Assembly (NCBI RefSeq): GCF_025345615.1
Contig: NZ_JAODWD010000005.1
Span: forward strand, 533,417 to 597,416
DNA: 64,000 bases
Reading direction: 5' to 3'
DNA from: Mycobacterium deserti
GTDB taxonomy: Bacteria; Actinomycetota; Actinomycetes; Mycobacteriales; Mycobacteriaceae
The notes under the pieces are model-generated. The model was not told the origin of the DNA. It saw only the letters and a program-made list of their open reading frames with translations, and did no database searches. Positions 24,087 through 33,018 of this stretch are shown here, piece after piece (position 1 is the first letter of the stretch; each line of letters starts with the position of its first letter). The position numbers and the translations under genes were made by a program.

Positions 24087-25268
24087 TCAGGACGCTCGCA
24101 TGTCGCGGGGTGCACGGGGCATCCCGAGGCCGGCCATCGCGATGATGTCGCGTTGCAGTTCGTTCGCTCCGCCACCGAAGGTGTTGATGACGGCCAGCCG
24201 GTAGGCGCTCTCGAGATCGCCCTTCAAGGGCGCGGTCGCCCCCTTGCGGGTACCGGCCTGCCCGACGACGTCGAGCAGTTCGCGAGCCACCTGCTGGGTC
24301 AGTTCGGTGCCGAAAACCTTTGCCGCCGAGGCCTCTCCCATACCAAGTGCGCCGGAGCTCATGTTCGTGTTGACCCGTAGGTTGAGCAGTCGGTAGGCGG
24401 CGACCTGCGCCTCCACGCGCGCGAGGGCCTGCTGCACCCACGGCTGGTCGATGACACGGCCGTCGTCGAGTGGCGTGGTCAAGGCCCACTCCAAAGTCTT
24501 GGCGAACAACGGTTCCAGCGCGCCCAGATTGCCCAGTGCGGCCCGCTCGAGGTTCAGCTGGTTGGTCACCAGCTTCCACCCTTGGTTCTCGCCGAGCACG
24601 ATGGCGTTCTCGGGAACCCGCACGTCGTCGAAAAACGTGTAGTAAGTCGACACTCCAGGCATGGTGTGCAGGGGTTTCCACGAGAAGCCCGGCGAGTCGG
24701 TGGGCACGATGAACACAGTGATGCCCTTGTGCTTCTTGGCTTCTGGGTCCGTCCGCGCCGCCAGCCAGATGTAATCGGCAAACTCCGCGCCACTGGTGAA
24801 CATTTTGGCGCCGTTGATGACGAACTGGTCACCGTCGCGCACCGCGCTGGTTCTCAGTGAGGCCAGGTCGCTGCCTGCTCCCGGTTCGGAGTATCCGATC
24901 GCGAAGTCGACCTCACCTCTGAGAATCGCAGGAAGGAACTTCTGCTTCTGTTCCTCGGTGCCGTACTGGATGAGGGTGGGGCCGACAGTGTTGAGCGTGA
25001 TCATCGGCAACGGCGCATTCACGCGACGCGCCTCCTCGTTGAAGATGTACTGCTCCAACGCGGTCAGTCCGCGTCCGCCGTACTCCACAGGCCACGCAAC
25101 GCCCAGCAGGCCGGCTTCACCGAGCGCCCGCCTGCACTCGGTCATCGCGGCGCCGCCCTCCATCAGGCCCGCTACGGCTGCGCGCCTGTCGGGGGTCATC
25201 ACGGCTGCCAGCCGCTCCCGAAACTCTGTGCGGAGCTGTTCTTGCTCCGGGGTGTAGTCGAAGTCCAT
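24087..25268 (-). CDS. acyl-CoA dehydrogenase, FadE29/ChsE2-like
   Basis: A 393-residue acyl-CoA dehydrogenase. GVAWPVEYGGRG, the FAD/substrate motif GYSEPGAGSDLASLRT (about 128), VINGAKMFTSGAEFADYIWLAARTD and the C-terminal INTFGGGANELQRDIIAMAGLGMPR are all present. It directly follows the P450 (TGATG overlap at 25268) and would form a heteromeric enzyme with the shorter FadE at 21955, as FadE28/FadE29 do in the cholesterol pathway. The likely reaction is 2,3-dehydrogenation of a branched or ring-bound propanoyl-CoA side chain (inference from context). Confidence 0.88.
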   Translation of the reverse strand: MDFDYTPEQEQLRTEFRERLAAVMTPDRRAAVAGLMEGGAAMTECRRALGEAGLLGVAWPVEYGGRGLTALEQYIFNEEARRVNAPLPMITLNTVGPTLIQYGTEEQKQKFLPAILRGEVDFAIGYSEPGAGSDLASLRTSAVRDGDQFVINGAKMFTSGAEFADYIWLAARTDPEAKKHKGITVFIVPTDSPGFSWKPLHTMPGVSTYYTFFDDVRVPENAIVLGENQGWKLVTNQLNLERAALGNLGALEPLFAKTLEWALTTPLDDGRVIDQPWVQQALARVEAQVAAYRLLNLRVNTNMSSGALGMGEASAAKVFGTELTQQVARELLDVVGQAGTRKGATAPLKGDLESAYRLAVINTFGGGANELQRDIIAMAGLGMPRAPRDMRAS

Positions 25269-26482
25269 CAGGCGTTCGCTCCCAGCCGCACCGGCATGCG
25301 TTTGACTCCGGGCACCATCGTGGCGCGCAGGCGGGTCACGTCACCGGTCAGTTCGATGCTCGGGTAGGTGCCCAGGAGCACTTCGAACATGACCCTGGCC
25401 TCCAGTCGTGCCAGCTGAGCACCCAGGCATGCGTGCTCACCGGCGCCGAAGGCGATGTGGGGGTTCGGGTTCCGGGTGATGTCGAACTCTTCGGCGGTCG
25501 GGCCGAAGATCTCCTCATCCCGGTTGGCCGCGCCATACAGCATCACCACCGTGTCACCGGCCTTGATCTTCTGCCCGCGGATGTCGATGTCGGCGGTGGC
25601 TTTCCGTGCCATGTGCGTCACCGGGCTGGTAAAGCGCAGCATCTCCTCGACGGCACATGTCACCAGTGTCGGATTCGATCGAAGCATCGCGAACTGTTCG
25701 GGATGATCCAGCAGCGCCACCGTGCCGAGTGCAATGAGGTTACGAGTGGTTTCGTTGCCCGCCACCAGAAGCAGGAACGAGAAGTTGAGTAGGTCTGCGT
25801 CGGTGAGGCGCTCTCCGTCGACATCTGCGGCCGCGAGGATGCTCAACAGATCAGCCCGTCCGGCGGTTTCGCCGGAGCGCCGGGCTTGGATCAGCTCGGT
25901 GAAGTACTCGTAGAGCTCGCCGAGCGCAACCAGGTGATCCATCTCGATGTCGGGGTCCGCCGTCCCAACGGCCGCGTCGGACCAGGCGCGGAACTTCTCC
26001 CAGTCTTCTGGTGGAGCGCCGAGCATCTCGGCGATCATCCTCGTGGGCAGGGGCGCGGCGATCTCTTCGGCGAACTCGTACTCACGCGAGGGGTCGATGC
26101 CTTTGACGATGTCCTCGACGACCCTGCGGATCGTGGGTTCTAGCAACGACACTTGACGGCGGGTGAACCCGGCGTTGATGAGTTTGCGCAGCTGTCGGTG
26201 TCGAGGCGGATCCGTGAAGATCAGGTTGCCTTCTTGAACGGGTTCCGGCTGGCTGGGATCCGGGATCGTGATGCCGTGAGTCGACGAAAACAACAGGGGG
26301 TGACCGGAAACGAAGCGGACGTCCTCGTACTTGGTAAGCGCCCAGAAATTCGTCACGTCGTTCCACACCACCGGGGTGGCGTCGCGCAGTTCCCGATAGG
26401 CCGGGTACGGGTCGCCGGCATAGAAGTCCGGGGAATGCAATGGGTGCGCGGACGTCGGTCGGGACGTGGACTCTGTGGGCAC
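25268..26482 (-). CDS. cytochrome P450 heading the igr-like operon
   Basis: A 404-residue P450 with AGNETTRN in the I-helix, ExxR in EEMLRFTSP, RNPNPHIAFGAGEHACLGAQLARLEARV around the haem Cys. AGNETTRN and RNPNPHxxFG also occur in the CYP124/125/142 sterol and isoprenoid terminal hydroxylases, and CYP125 opens the igr cluster, so terminal side-chain oxidation is the best guess. Overall similarity to CYP125 looks modest, so no CYP number is given. The GTG at 26482 is preceded by GAGGAG; an upstream GTG at 26527 lacks one. Confidence 0.9.
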   Translation of the reverse strand: MPTESTSRPTSAHPLHSPDFYAGDPYPAYRELRDATPVVWNDVTNFWALTKYEDVRFVSGHPLLFSSTHGITIPDPSQPEPVQEGNLIFTDPPRHRQLRKLINAGFTRRQVSLLEPTIRRVVEDIVKGIDPSREYEFAEEIAAPLPTRMIAEMLGAPPEDWEKFRAWSDAAVGTADPDIEMDHLVALGELYEYFTELIQARRSGETAGRADLLSILAAADVDGERLTDADLLNFSFLLLVAGNETTRNLIALGTVALLDHPEQFAMLRSNPTLVTCAVEEMLRFTSPVTHMARKATADIDIRGQKIKAGDTVVMLYGAANRDEEIFGPTAEEFDITRNPNPHIAFGAGEHACLGAQLARLEARVMFEVLLGTYPSIELTGDVTRLRATMVPGVKRMPVRLGANA

Positions 26483-26519
26483 CCGGGTCTCCTCAACGCA
26501 TCGGCCATCGGACAAATAG

Positions 26520-26542
26520 CAGAGCACTGTCCGGTTGCTCTG
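26520..26542 (-). promoter_or_regulatory. inverted repeat in the igr-like operon promoter
   Basis: CAGAGCA and TGCTCTG form a perfect 7-bp inverted repeat with a 9-nt centre, 38 bp upstream of the P450 start. It is unlike the GAGAAT sites, of which only a poor copy (GAGAAT-CGAG-AGTTCG, 26589-26604) occurs in this 240-bp intergenic region. A palindrome CGTGGCGCCACG is at 26613-26624. Confidence 0.45.
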
Positions 26543-26720
26543 TGTCTACAGCAAAAAATGCGGCCGTGTCAATCAGCATTGTTCGCAGGAGAATCGAGAG
26601 TTCGACCGTTGACGTGGCGCCACGAGCGGGTGTACACAGAAGCCATAAATGTCGGACTGCTCGCCTGGGAGGGACGGTCGGTCGCCCTCAGTCGGACAAC
26701 CAGGAAGGTCCAGTGATCTG

Positions 26721-28178
26721 ATGGCCGCGTCCAACCTCGTCGACAACTATGACCTCTTCGTCAACGGCAGTTGGGTGGCGCCTGACAGCGGCCGATACGA
26801 CGTCGTCAATCCGGCGACCGGGACGGTCATCGCGTCCGCGCCCGACGCCGGGGTGGCAGACGTCGAAAAGGCGATCGCCGCTGCGCGAACCGCGTTCGAC
26901 ACCGGGCCGTGGGCGACGGCGGCGCCGGAGGAGCGGTCGGAGTGCCTGCAGCAGTTGAGCGATGCGCTGCTCAACCATGGCAACGAGATCTACGCGCTCG
27001 CACAGGCCGAGTGGGGATGCACAGCAAACGAACGGCTTATCCACGTCGACGGGCCCGCGTTCATGACCGGACACGCCGCAGAACTCGCGCTCGAGCCGGC
27101 GGAGGCGCCCATGGACGCGTGGGGCGCGGCAGGTACGACGCTGTTGCGGTACGAGCCCCTCGGTGTGGTCGCGGTCATGACACCGTGGAACTTCCCGCAC
27201 ACGCTCAACGTGATGAAGGTGGGGGCGGCGCTCGCCGCGGGGAACACGCTGGTGCTCAAGCCCTCGCCCCTCACGCCGCTGGCGGGCTTGGCGTTGGCAC
27301 GAATCATCGAGGAGGAGACCGACATTCCGCCGGGCGTCGTCAACGTCGTCACTCCCACCGGGCTCGACGCGAGCAAGGTCCTGACCCTCGATCCGCGGGT
27401 GGACATGGTGAGCTTCACCGGCAGCTCGTCGGTCGGCCGCGACGTGATGGCCGGGGCCGCAGGGACGATGAAGCGGGTCCTGCTGGAATGCGGCGGCAAG
27501 TCGGCGTGCGTGCTGCTCGACGACGTCGAGCTGACCGATGAGCTGCTCGAGCGGCTGTTGTTCGAGGGTTGCACGCTGCACGCGGGTCAGGCGTGCATCC
27601 TCAACAGCCGGCTCGTGGTGCCCGAAGAACTGCACGACGAGGTGGTCGCCCGGCTCGCCGATCTCGCGCGCGCGGTGACCGTCGGCGACCCCGTCGACGA
27701 CGCAGTCGGCATGGGTCCTTTGATCAGCCGCCAGCATCTCGAGCGGGTCGAAGGTTTCGTCCGGCGTGCCGAGTCCGAGGGCGCGAAGGTGGTGGCTGGC
27801 GGCGTTCGTCCCGAAACCCACTCCGCCGGCTTTTATTTCGAACCGACCATCATGGCCGAGGTGAGCGCGGATTCGCACATCGCGCAGGAGGAGGTCTTCG
27901 GCCCGGTGCTCACAGTCCTGAAGTACCGCGGTGACGACGAGGCGGTGGCCATCGCCAACAACTCGGCCTACGGACTGGGCGGAGCGGTGTGGAGCGGGGA
28001 TGTCGACCGTGCTGTGGCAGTCGCCCGCCGTATCAGGACGGGCCAGGTCTCGGTCAACGGCACCACCCCCGGTGATGCTCCGTTCGGCGGCTTCAAACAG
28101 AGCGGCATCGGACGTGAGGGCGGGGTGATGGGGTTGCGTGCCTACATGGAGCCAAAGGCCATCGGGGTGCCCACGTGA
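26721..28178 (+). CDS. aldehyde dehydrogenase (NAD(P)-dependent)
   Basis: A 485-residue aldehyde dehydrogenase. MTPWNFPHTLNVMKVGAALAAGNTLVLKPSPLTPL is the cofactor-binding region, ECGGKSACVLLDD holds the general-base Glu, and CTLHAGQACILNSRLVV the nucleophilic Cys of the GQxC motif. PFGGFKQSGIGREGG closes the catalytic domain. The product is a carboxylic acid that the adjacent CoA-transferase-like protein could handle. The ATG at 26721 follows AGGAAGG at some distance. Its stop overlaps the GTG of the next gene. Divergent from the igr-like operon. Confidence 0.93.
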   Translation: MAASNLVDNYDLFVNGSWVAPDSGRYDVVNPATGTVIASAPDAGVADVEKAIAAARTAFDTGPWATAAPEERSECLQQLSDALLNHGNEIYALAQAEWGCTANERLIHVDGPAFMTGHAAELALEPAEAPMDAWGAAGTTLLRYEPLGVVAVMTPWNFPHTLNVMKVGAALAAGNTLVLKPSPLTPLAGLALARIIEEETDIPPGVVNVVTPTGLDASKVLTLDPRVDMVSFTGSSSVGRDVMAGAAGTMKRVLLECGGKSACVLLDDVELTDELLERLLFEGCTLHAGQACILNSRLVVPEELHDEVVARLADLARAVTVGDPVDDAVGMGPLISRQHLERVEGFVRRAESEGAKVVAGGVRPETHSAGFYFEPTIMAEVSADSHIAQEEVFGPVLTVLKYRGDDEAVAIANNSAYGLGGAVWSGDVDRAVAVARRIRTGQVSVNGTTPGDAPFGGFKQSGIGREGGVMGLRAYMEPKAIGVPT

Positions 28179-30586
28179 GCGACGAGCCAACTATGAATAC
28201 GGGCGACGCGCTGGCCGGGCTGCGCGTCGTCGAATTGGGCACGGAGATCGCGGCGCCGTACTGCACCAAGCTTCTGGCCGACCTCGGCGCAGAGGTGTGC
28301 AAGGTCGAGATGCCAGCGGGTGATCCGCTGCGCGGGTGGGGTCCGTTCGCCGATGAGTCGCAGGATAACGGCGCGCTGTTCGAGTATCTGAACGCCGGAA
28401 AGCTCGGGCTGACAGTCGATCTCGGGACGCAGGCCGGTCTGGCGAAGCTTCACGAGCTCGTCGCGCGGGCCGACGTGCTGGTGGAGGACCTGCCTCCCGG
28501 GCCGGTTGACCGTTTCGATTGGGGGCTCGACCGCGCCTCTCTCGAACGGATCAATCCCGATCTCGTCGTCGTCCGGGTGAGCGACTACGGCCAGGAGGGT
28601 CCCCGGCGCGAGCAGCCGTCGACGTCGCTGACGCTGCAGGCGGCCTCGGGCTGGGTCAACACCCGAGAATTCGGCCGGGCGCCGGTGCAGGCGGGAGCGC
28701 GCATACCCGAGTACATCGCGGGCGGCTACGCGGCGCTCGCGGCGTTGACCGCGCTGCGCGTCGGAGATGCGGTGCGGGGCCGCGTCGTAGAGGCCGACGT
28801 GTCGGCGTTCGAGTCCCTGATATGCAGCCTGCCGTATCCGATGTTGATGGCTGAGCGGTTGAAAAGCATGGGGCTTCCGACCAATTCGAAGGCTGCTCCG
28901 ATGCTGGGCATCGTCCGGGCTGCCGACGGCTGGATCGGGATCAATTGCCTGACCGGCCAGCACTGGTTGGACGTCTGCGCGATGATGGGTCTGCCGGAGT
29001 TCGGGGAACATCAACTGGCCATCATGCTGGGCGGCCCGGAGCGCGACGAGTTCTTCGCCAAGGCTCAGCCGTGGCTGGACTCGATGCCAGTGGCCGACCT
29101 GGTGGAGTTGAGCCAGGCGATGCGCATTCCGGCGGCGTCGATCAACGACGGGTCCTCGATCCTGGACTGCCCGCAGTACCGTGATCGCGACTTCTTCGTC
29201 GAGAGCGGTCCCGAGAGCGCGCGATTCCGGCGCCCCGGTGCGCCGTTTCGCCTGTCGAGGACGCCGGCGGCCGCGCCGCGGCCCGCGCCGACCCGCGGGG
29301 CGGTCGACGCCGTGCAGTGGTCGACCGGCCGGGAGCGGGACGGGTCGGACACCGCCGACGCGGCAAGTCCGTTCGCCGGCCTGAAGGTCTTCGATCTCAG
29401 TACCTTCTGGGCCGGCGCCTATCTCACGTGCTACCTGGGCGCGTTCGGGGCCGACGTGGTCAAGGTCGAGTCGATTCAGCGACCCGACGGGCACCGCTAC
29501 TCGGGCTCGCTGCTGCGCAGCAGCGACGACTGGTACGAGATCGGGCCACTATGGCAGGGCACCAACCTCAACAAGCGCGACATCACCCTCGACCTCAGCA
29601 CCGACGCAGGCCGGGAGCTGGCACTGCGACTGGCGGCCGATGCCGACGTGGTGATCGAAAACTTCTCGCCGCGGGTGGTCGAACAATTCGGCTTGGATTA
29701 CGACTCGTTGGTGAAGATCAACCCGGGGGTCGTCATGGTTCGCATGCCCGGCTTCGGGCTGGAGGGCCCGTGGCGGGATTACGTCGGCTGGGCCTTGAAC
29801 ATCGAACAGCTGGCCGGGATGTCGGCAGTCACCGGATTCGCCGACGGGCCGCCGTGCAATCTGCAGGGCCCGGCCGATCCGATCGCCGGCGTGCACGCGA
29901 CGGTGGCGTTGCTCGCCGCGCTCGAACACCGACGCCGGACCGGCGAGGGCCAGCTGATCGAAGTTGCGCAGATCGAGGTCGGCGCCGCGGTCACGGCCGA
30001 ACCGGTCATTGAGTATTCGATGACCAAACGCGTGCGAGAACGTGAGGGCAATCGGCACCGCCACTACGCACAAGGCGTCTACCGCGCGCAGGGGGACGAC
30101 GATTGGGTGGCCCTTTCGGTGCGAGATGACACCGACTGGGTTGCCGTGACCGAGATCATCGGTCGTCCCGAACTGCGCGATGACCCTCGATTCGTTTCGG
30201 CGCACGCACGCTTGCTGCATCACGACGAGTTCGACGAGGTGATCGGGGCATACGCCGCCGCGCGGTCAGCAGAGGAGGCCGCCGAGTCCCTGCTTCGACA
30301 CGGGGTGCCCGCGCAGCGACTGATGACAGGTGATCGGATGTACGACGTCGACCAACTGGACGCACGGGGATTCTACGAAGATCTTGACCACCCGATCGCG
30401 GGCCGACAGCGCTTCCCCGGCTGGCCGTTCCGCATCTCGCCGGGACCGTCGCGGCACCACCGCACCCCGTCGCCGACGCTTGGTCAACACAACGACGGGG
30501 TCTTGCGTGCGTTGGGCCTGACGCGGGAGGAAATCTCGGCCCTGCGCGAGCAGCATGTCGTCGGCGAACGCCTCCTGAACGCTTAG
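28175..30586 (+). CDS. fused double family III CoA-transferase
   Basis: 803 residues made of two complete CaiB/BaiF domains, about 1-380 and 395-803, each with its own start (LAGLRVVELGTEIAAPYCTKLLADLGAEVCKVE; FAGLKVFDLSTFWAGAYLTCYLGAFGADVVKVE) and GP motif (GQEGP; GLEGP). The two halves can form the interlocked dimer in one chain. The catalytic Asp expected in the PGYD motif is Ser in the first half (QPSTSLTLQAASG) and Ala in the second (YVGWALNIEQLAG), so the transferase activity is in doubt or uses other residues. GTG start overlapping the aldehyde dehydrogenase stop. Confidence 0.87.
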   Translation: MSDEPTMNTGDALAGLRVVELGTEIAAPYCTKLLADLGAEVCKVEMPAGDPLRGWGPFADESQDNGALFEYLNAGKLGLTVDLGTQAGLAKLHELVARADVLVEDLPPGPVDRFDWGLDRASLERINPDLVVVRVSDYGQEGPRREQPSTSLTLQAASGWVNTREFGRAPVQAGARIPEYIAGGYAALAALTALRVGDAVRGRVVEADVSAFESLICSLPYPMLMAERLKSMGLPTNSKAAPMLGIVRAADGWIGINCLTGQHWLDVCAMMGLPEFGEHQLAIMLGGPERDEFFAKAQPWLDSMPVADLVELSQAMRIPAASINDGSSILDCPQYRDRDFFVESGPESARFRRPGAPFRLSRTPAAAPRPAPTRGAVDAVQWSTGRERDGSDTADAASPFAGLKVFDLSTFWAGAYLTCYLGAFGADVVKVESIQRPDGHRYSGSLLRSSDDWYEIGPLWQGTNLNKRDITLDLSTDAGRELALRLAADADVVIENFSPRVVEQFGLDYDSLVKINPGVVMVRMPGFGLEGPWRDYVGWALNIEQLAGMSAVTGFADGPPCNLQGPADPIAGVHATVALLAALEHRRRTGEGQLIEVAQIEVGAAVTAEPVIEYSMTKRVREREGNRHRHYAQGVYRAQGDDDWVALSVRDDTDWVAVTEIIGRPELRDDPRFVSAHARLLHHDEFDEVIGAYAAARSAEEAAESLLRHGVPAQRLMTGDRMYDVDQLDARGFYEDLDHPIAGRQRFPGWPFRISPGPSRHHRTPSPTLGQHNDGVLRALGLTREEISALREQHVVGERLLNA

Positions 30587-30641
30587 ATCTCGTTTCGGTG
30601 TTGGACAGGCGCGAGTGCTGTAGAGTCAGCCCACGGGAGCT

Positions 30642-30701
30642 GAAAATGACCATTCTCAAACACCGCTAACAAAACTCTCGAAAGAGAGAGTCAGTATTTG
30701 C
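30642..30701 (+). promoter_or_regulatory. triple operator array before mce genes
   Basis: GAAAAT-GACC-ATTCTC (30642-30657), a weak middle site with right half ACTCTC (30664-30679) and GAGAGT-CAGT-ATTTGC (30686-30701): three registers spaced 22 bp. The 132-bp region between the fused CoA-transferase and mceA is otherwise empty. Confidence 0.6.
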
Positions 30702-30718
30702 GAGGGGACGCATCGACG

Positions 30719-31993
30719 ATGCGCAACGCTGGGCCCGGGCCGATGCACCGGTCGGAGACCGCCAGTGCGGCGGCTCCCGCGGCAGCGACACCGGGGCGCA
30801 GCTTCGGCGCGGCCGGCTACAAGCGGCCGCTGGCGGGACTGTTGACGGTCGCTCTGGTCGCCGCGATCTTCGGGCTTGCCGTCCAACTGTTCCGCGGGGA
30901 GCTGTTCAGCGACACCGTTCCTGTCACGGTGGTGGCCGAGCGCGCCGGACTCGTGATGAACGCCGACGCCAAGGTGAAGATGCGCGACGTCGAAGTCGGC
31001 CGGGTCTCCTCGATCGAGGAACTACCCGATGGAAGGGCGGCCATCCATCTGGCGCTCGATCCCGCCGAGATCGACTCGATTCCAGGCAACGTCGATGTGA
31101 ACGTCGCCGCAAGTACGGTCTTCGGCGCCAAATACGTGCAGTTGCTGCCGCCGGCCGAGGAGTCAGGACAGCGACTGCGCGCCGGACAGGTCGTCACGGC
31201 CGAGCATGTCACCGTCGAGATCAACACGCTGTTCCAGCAACTCAACACCCTGGTCTCGGCGATCGAGCCGACGAAGTTGAACACCACTCTCACCGCGTTG
31301 GCCACGGCGCTGAGCGGTCGTGGGGAGCGGCTTGGCCAAGCCCTCACAAACATGGAACGCTTTCTCGCTGAACTCGATCCGAGCCTGCAGAACCTAGGTC
31401 GCGACATCGCCGCGGCGCCAGTGGTGCTCAACACCTACGCCGATGTGACGCCCGACCTGATGCGGGTGCTGGCCAACTCGACCAAACTCAGCGAGAGCAT
31501 CGTCGATCAGCAGGCCAACCTCGATCGCTTCCTGGTGAGCGTCATCGGTGTCTCCGGCACCGCCAACGACGTCATCGGCGGCAATCGCCAGGGCCTCAGT
31601 GACACGCTGCGCCTGCTGGTTCCTACCACCGATCTGCTCAACAGGTACCACCCCGCGCTGAACTGCCTGCTGTCGGGATTGATACCGCTGACGAAGGCAC
31701 CACCGTTGCGGTTACCCGGCGCCGAGGTCAGCACCGGCTTCACCTGGGGTGTGGAACGCTACCGCTACCCGCAGGACTTGCCGAAGGTCGCGGCCAAGGG
31801 TGGGCCGCAATGCGCCGGGTTGCCGGTGCCGTTCGAGAAGCGGCCACCGTATCTGGTCGCCGACACCGGCGCCAACCCCTACCGGTACGGGAACTCCGGA
31901 ATAGTCCTCAACTCCGACGGGCTCAAGCAACTGCTGTTCGGTCCCATCGACGGTCCCCCGCGCAACTCGATGCAGATCGGACAGCCGGGATGA
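30719..31993 (+). CDS. mceA: MceA subunit of an Mce lipid-uptake system
   Basis: About 424 residues. A membrane anchor lies at about 36-58 (PLAGLLTVALVAAIFGLAVQLF), followed by the MCE domain (VTVVAERAGLVMNADAKVKMRDVEVGRVSSIEE through VFGAKYVQLLPP) and a long helical tail (LFQQLNTLVSAIEPTKLNTTL onward) of the kind that forms the periplasmic lipid channel. The first of six mce genes linked by ATGA or TGATG overlaps. The ATG at 30719 is used since an upstream TTG (30698) would put the operator inside the gene. In a standard mce operon two yrbE permease genes precede it; here there is a CoA-transferase gene instead. Confidence 0.9.
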   Translation: MRNAGPGPMHRSETASAAAPAAATPGRSFGAAGYKRPLAGLLTVALVAAIFGLAVQLFRGELFSDTVPVTVVAERAGLVMNADAKVKMRDVEVGRVSSIEELPDGRAAIHLALDPAEIDSIPGNVDVNVAASTVFGAKYVQLLPPAEESGQRLRAGQVVTAEHVTVEINTLFQQLNTLVSAIEPTKLNTTLTALATALSGRGERLGQALTNMERFLAELDPSLQNLGRDIAAAPVVLNTYADVTPDLMRVLANSTKLSESIVDQQANLDRFLVSVIGVSGTANDVIGGNRQGLSDTLRLLVPTTDLLNRYHPALNCLLSGLIPLTKAPPLRLPGAEVSTGFTWGVERYRYPQDLPKVAAKGGPQCAGLPVPFEKRPPYLVADTGANPYRYGNSGIVLNSDGLKQLLFGPIDGPPRNSMQIGQPG

Positions 31994-33018
31994 CCGCAAC
32001 GCGGGTAACATTCGCGAAATTCGGCATCTTCGCCGTCATCATGACGCTGTTGACCGGAATCCTGCTGATGGTCTTCAGCGAGCACCGTGGCGGCGCCTCG
32101 AACGGGTACACGGCGGTTTTCGGTGACGCGTCCGGGCTCAAGGTGGGCGATTCGGTGAGGGCGGCAGGCCTGCGGGTGGGCACCGTGAAAGCCGTCGAGC
32201 TCAAACCGGACAAAACCGTGGTCGTGGGCTTCGATGCCGATCGCACCGTACCGCTGACCGCCGGTACCCGGGCCGCGGTGCGTTATCTCAACCTGGTCGG
32301 TGACCGCTACCTGGAACTGGTCGACCATCCCGGGTCCACAAGGCTGATTCCTACGGGCAGCCAGATTCCGATCGACCACACGTCGCCGGCGCTCGATCTC
32401 GACGTCCTGCTCGGCGGGCTCAAACCGGTCATCCAGAGCCTCAATCCCGCCGATGTCAACGCTCTGACGGCATCTCTGATTCAGATCATGCAGGGCCAGG
32501 GCGGCACGGTGGAGTCGCTGTTCTCACGGACCTCGTCATTCACCAATGCGCTGGCCGACAACCACATGATCGTCGAGGAACTCATCGACAACCTGAACAG
32601 CGCGATGGCCACGCTCGAGCAAGACGGCGAACGGTTCACCGCCAACATCGACCGCCTCCATCGGCTGGTCGGTGAACTTTCCGACCAGCGTGACCCGATC
32701 GGTACCGCCATCGACGGGCTCGCCGGCGGCACCGCCTCACTCGCCGACCTGCTCACCGAGGCCCGCTCGCCGCTAGCGGGCACCATCGCTCAATTGGGCC
32801 GACTGGCACCGAATTTGGAGGCAGGCCGCGAGCAGCTCGACGCCGCACTCGGCAAGGCGCCGGACAACTACCGCAAGCTGGCGCGCATCGGGTCCTACGG
32901 CAGCTTCCTCAACTACTACTTGTGCGGAATCCAGGTCCGGGTCACTGACCTGCAGGGCCGTACCGCGGTTTTCCCATGGATCAAACAGGAAACCGGTAGG
33001 TGCGCCGAGGAGCCATGA
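31990..33018 (+). CDS. mceB: MceB subunit
   Basis: 342 residues: an N-terminal membrane segment (about 9-29), the MCE domain (GYTAVFGDASGLKVGDSVRAAGLRVGTVKAVEL to YLELVDHPGSTRLIPTGSQIP) and a helical tail with LIDNLNSAMATLEQDGERFTANIDRLHRLV. The family ending is the cysteine pair formed by YYLCGIQVRV and the final GRCAEEP. ATG overlaps the mceA stop and the stop overlaps mceC. Expected to be one ring of the heterohexameric substrate channel. Confidence 0.92.
   Translation: MTATRVTFAKFGIFAVIMTLLTGILLMVFSEHRGGASNGYTAVFGDASGLKVGDSVRAAGLRVGTVKAVELKPDKTVVVGFDADRTVPLTAGTRAAVRYLNLVGDRYLELVDHPGSTRLIPTGSQIPIDHTSPALDLDVLLGGLKPVIQSLNPADVNALTASLIQIMQGQGGTVESLFSRTSSFTNALADNHMIVEELIDNLNSAMATLEQDGERFTANIDRLHRLVGELSDQRDPIGTAIDGLAGGTASLADLLTEARSPLAGTIAQLGRLAPNLEAGREQLDAALGKAPDNYRKLARIGSYGSFLNYYLCGIQVRVTDLQGRTAVFPWIKQETGRCAEEP

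Noticed and set aside
25268..26482. Naming the operon's P450 CYP125
   Set aside because: Context and short motifs agree, but overall sequence similarity recalled is modest and P450 numbering needs an identity calculation.
20343..26482. KstR control of the igr-like operon
   Set aside because: No TNNAACNNGTTNNA-type site was seen in the 26482-26721 region; the dyad there is different.
26589..26604. GAGAAT-CGAG-AGTTCG as a member of the operator series for the igr-like operon
   Set aside because: Only the left half-site matches and no second copy in the 22-bp register resembles the series.
30698..30721. TTG 30698 as start of mceA
   Set aside because: It would place the third operator register within the coding sequence; the ATG at 30719 is sufficient.
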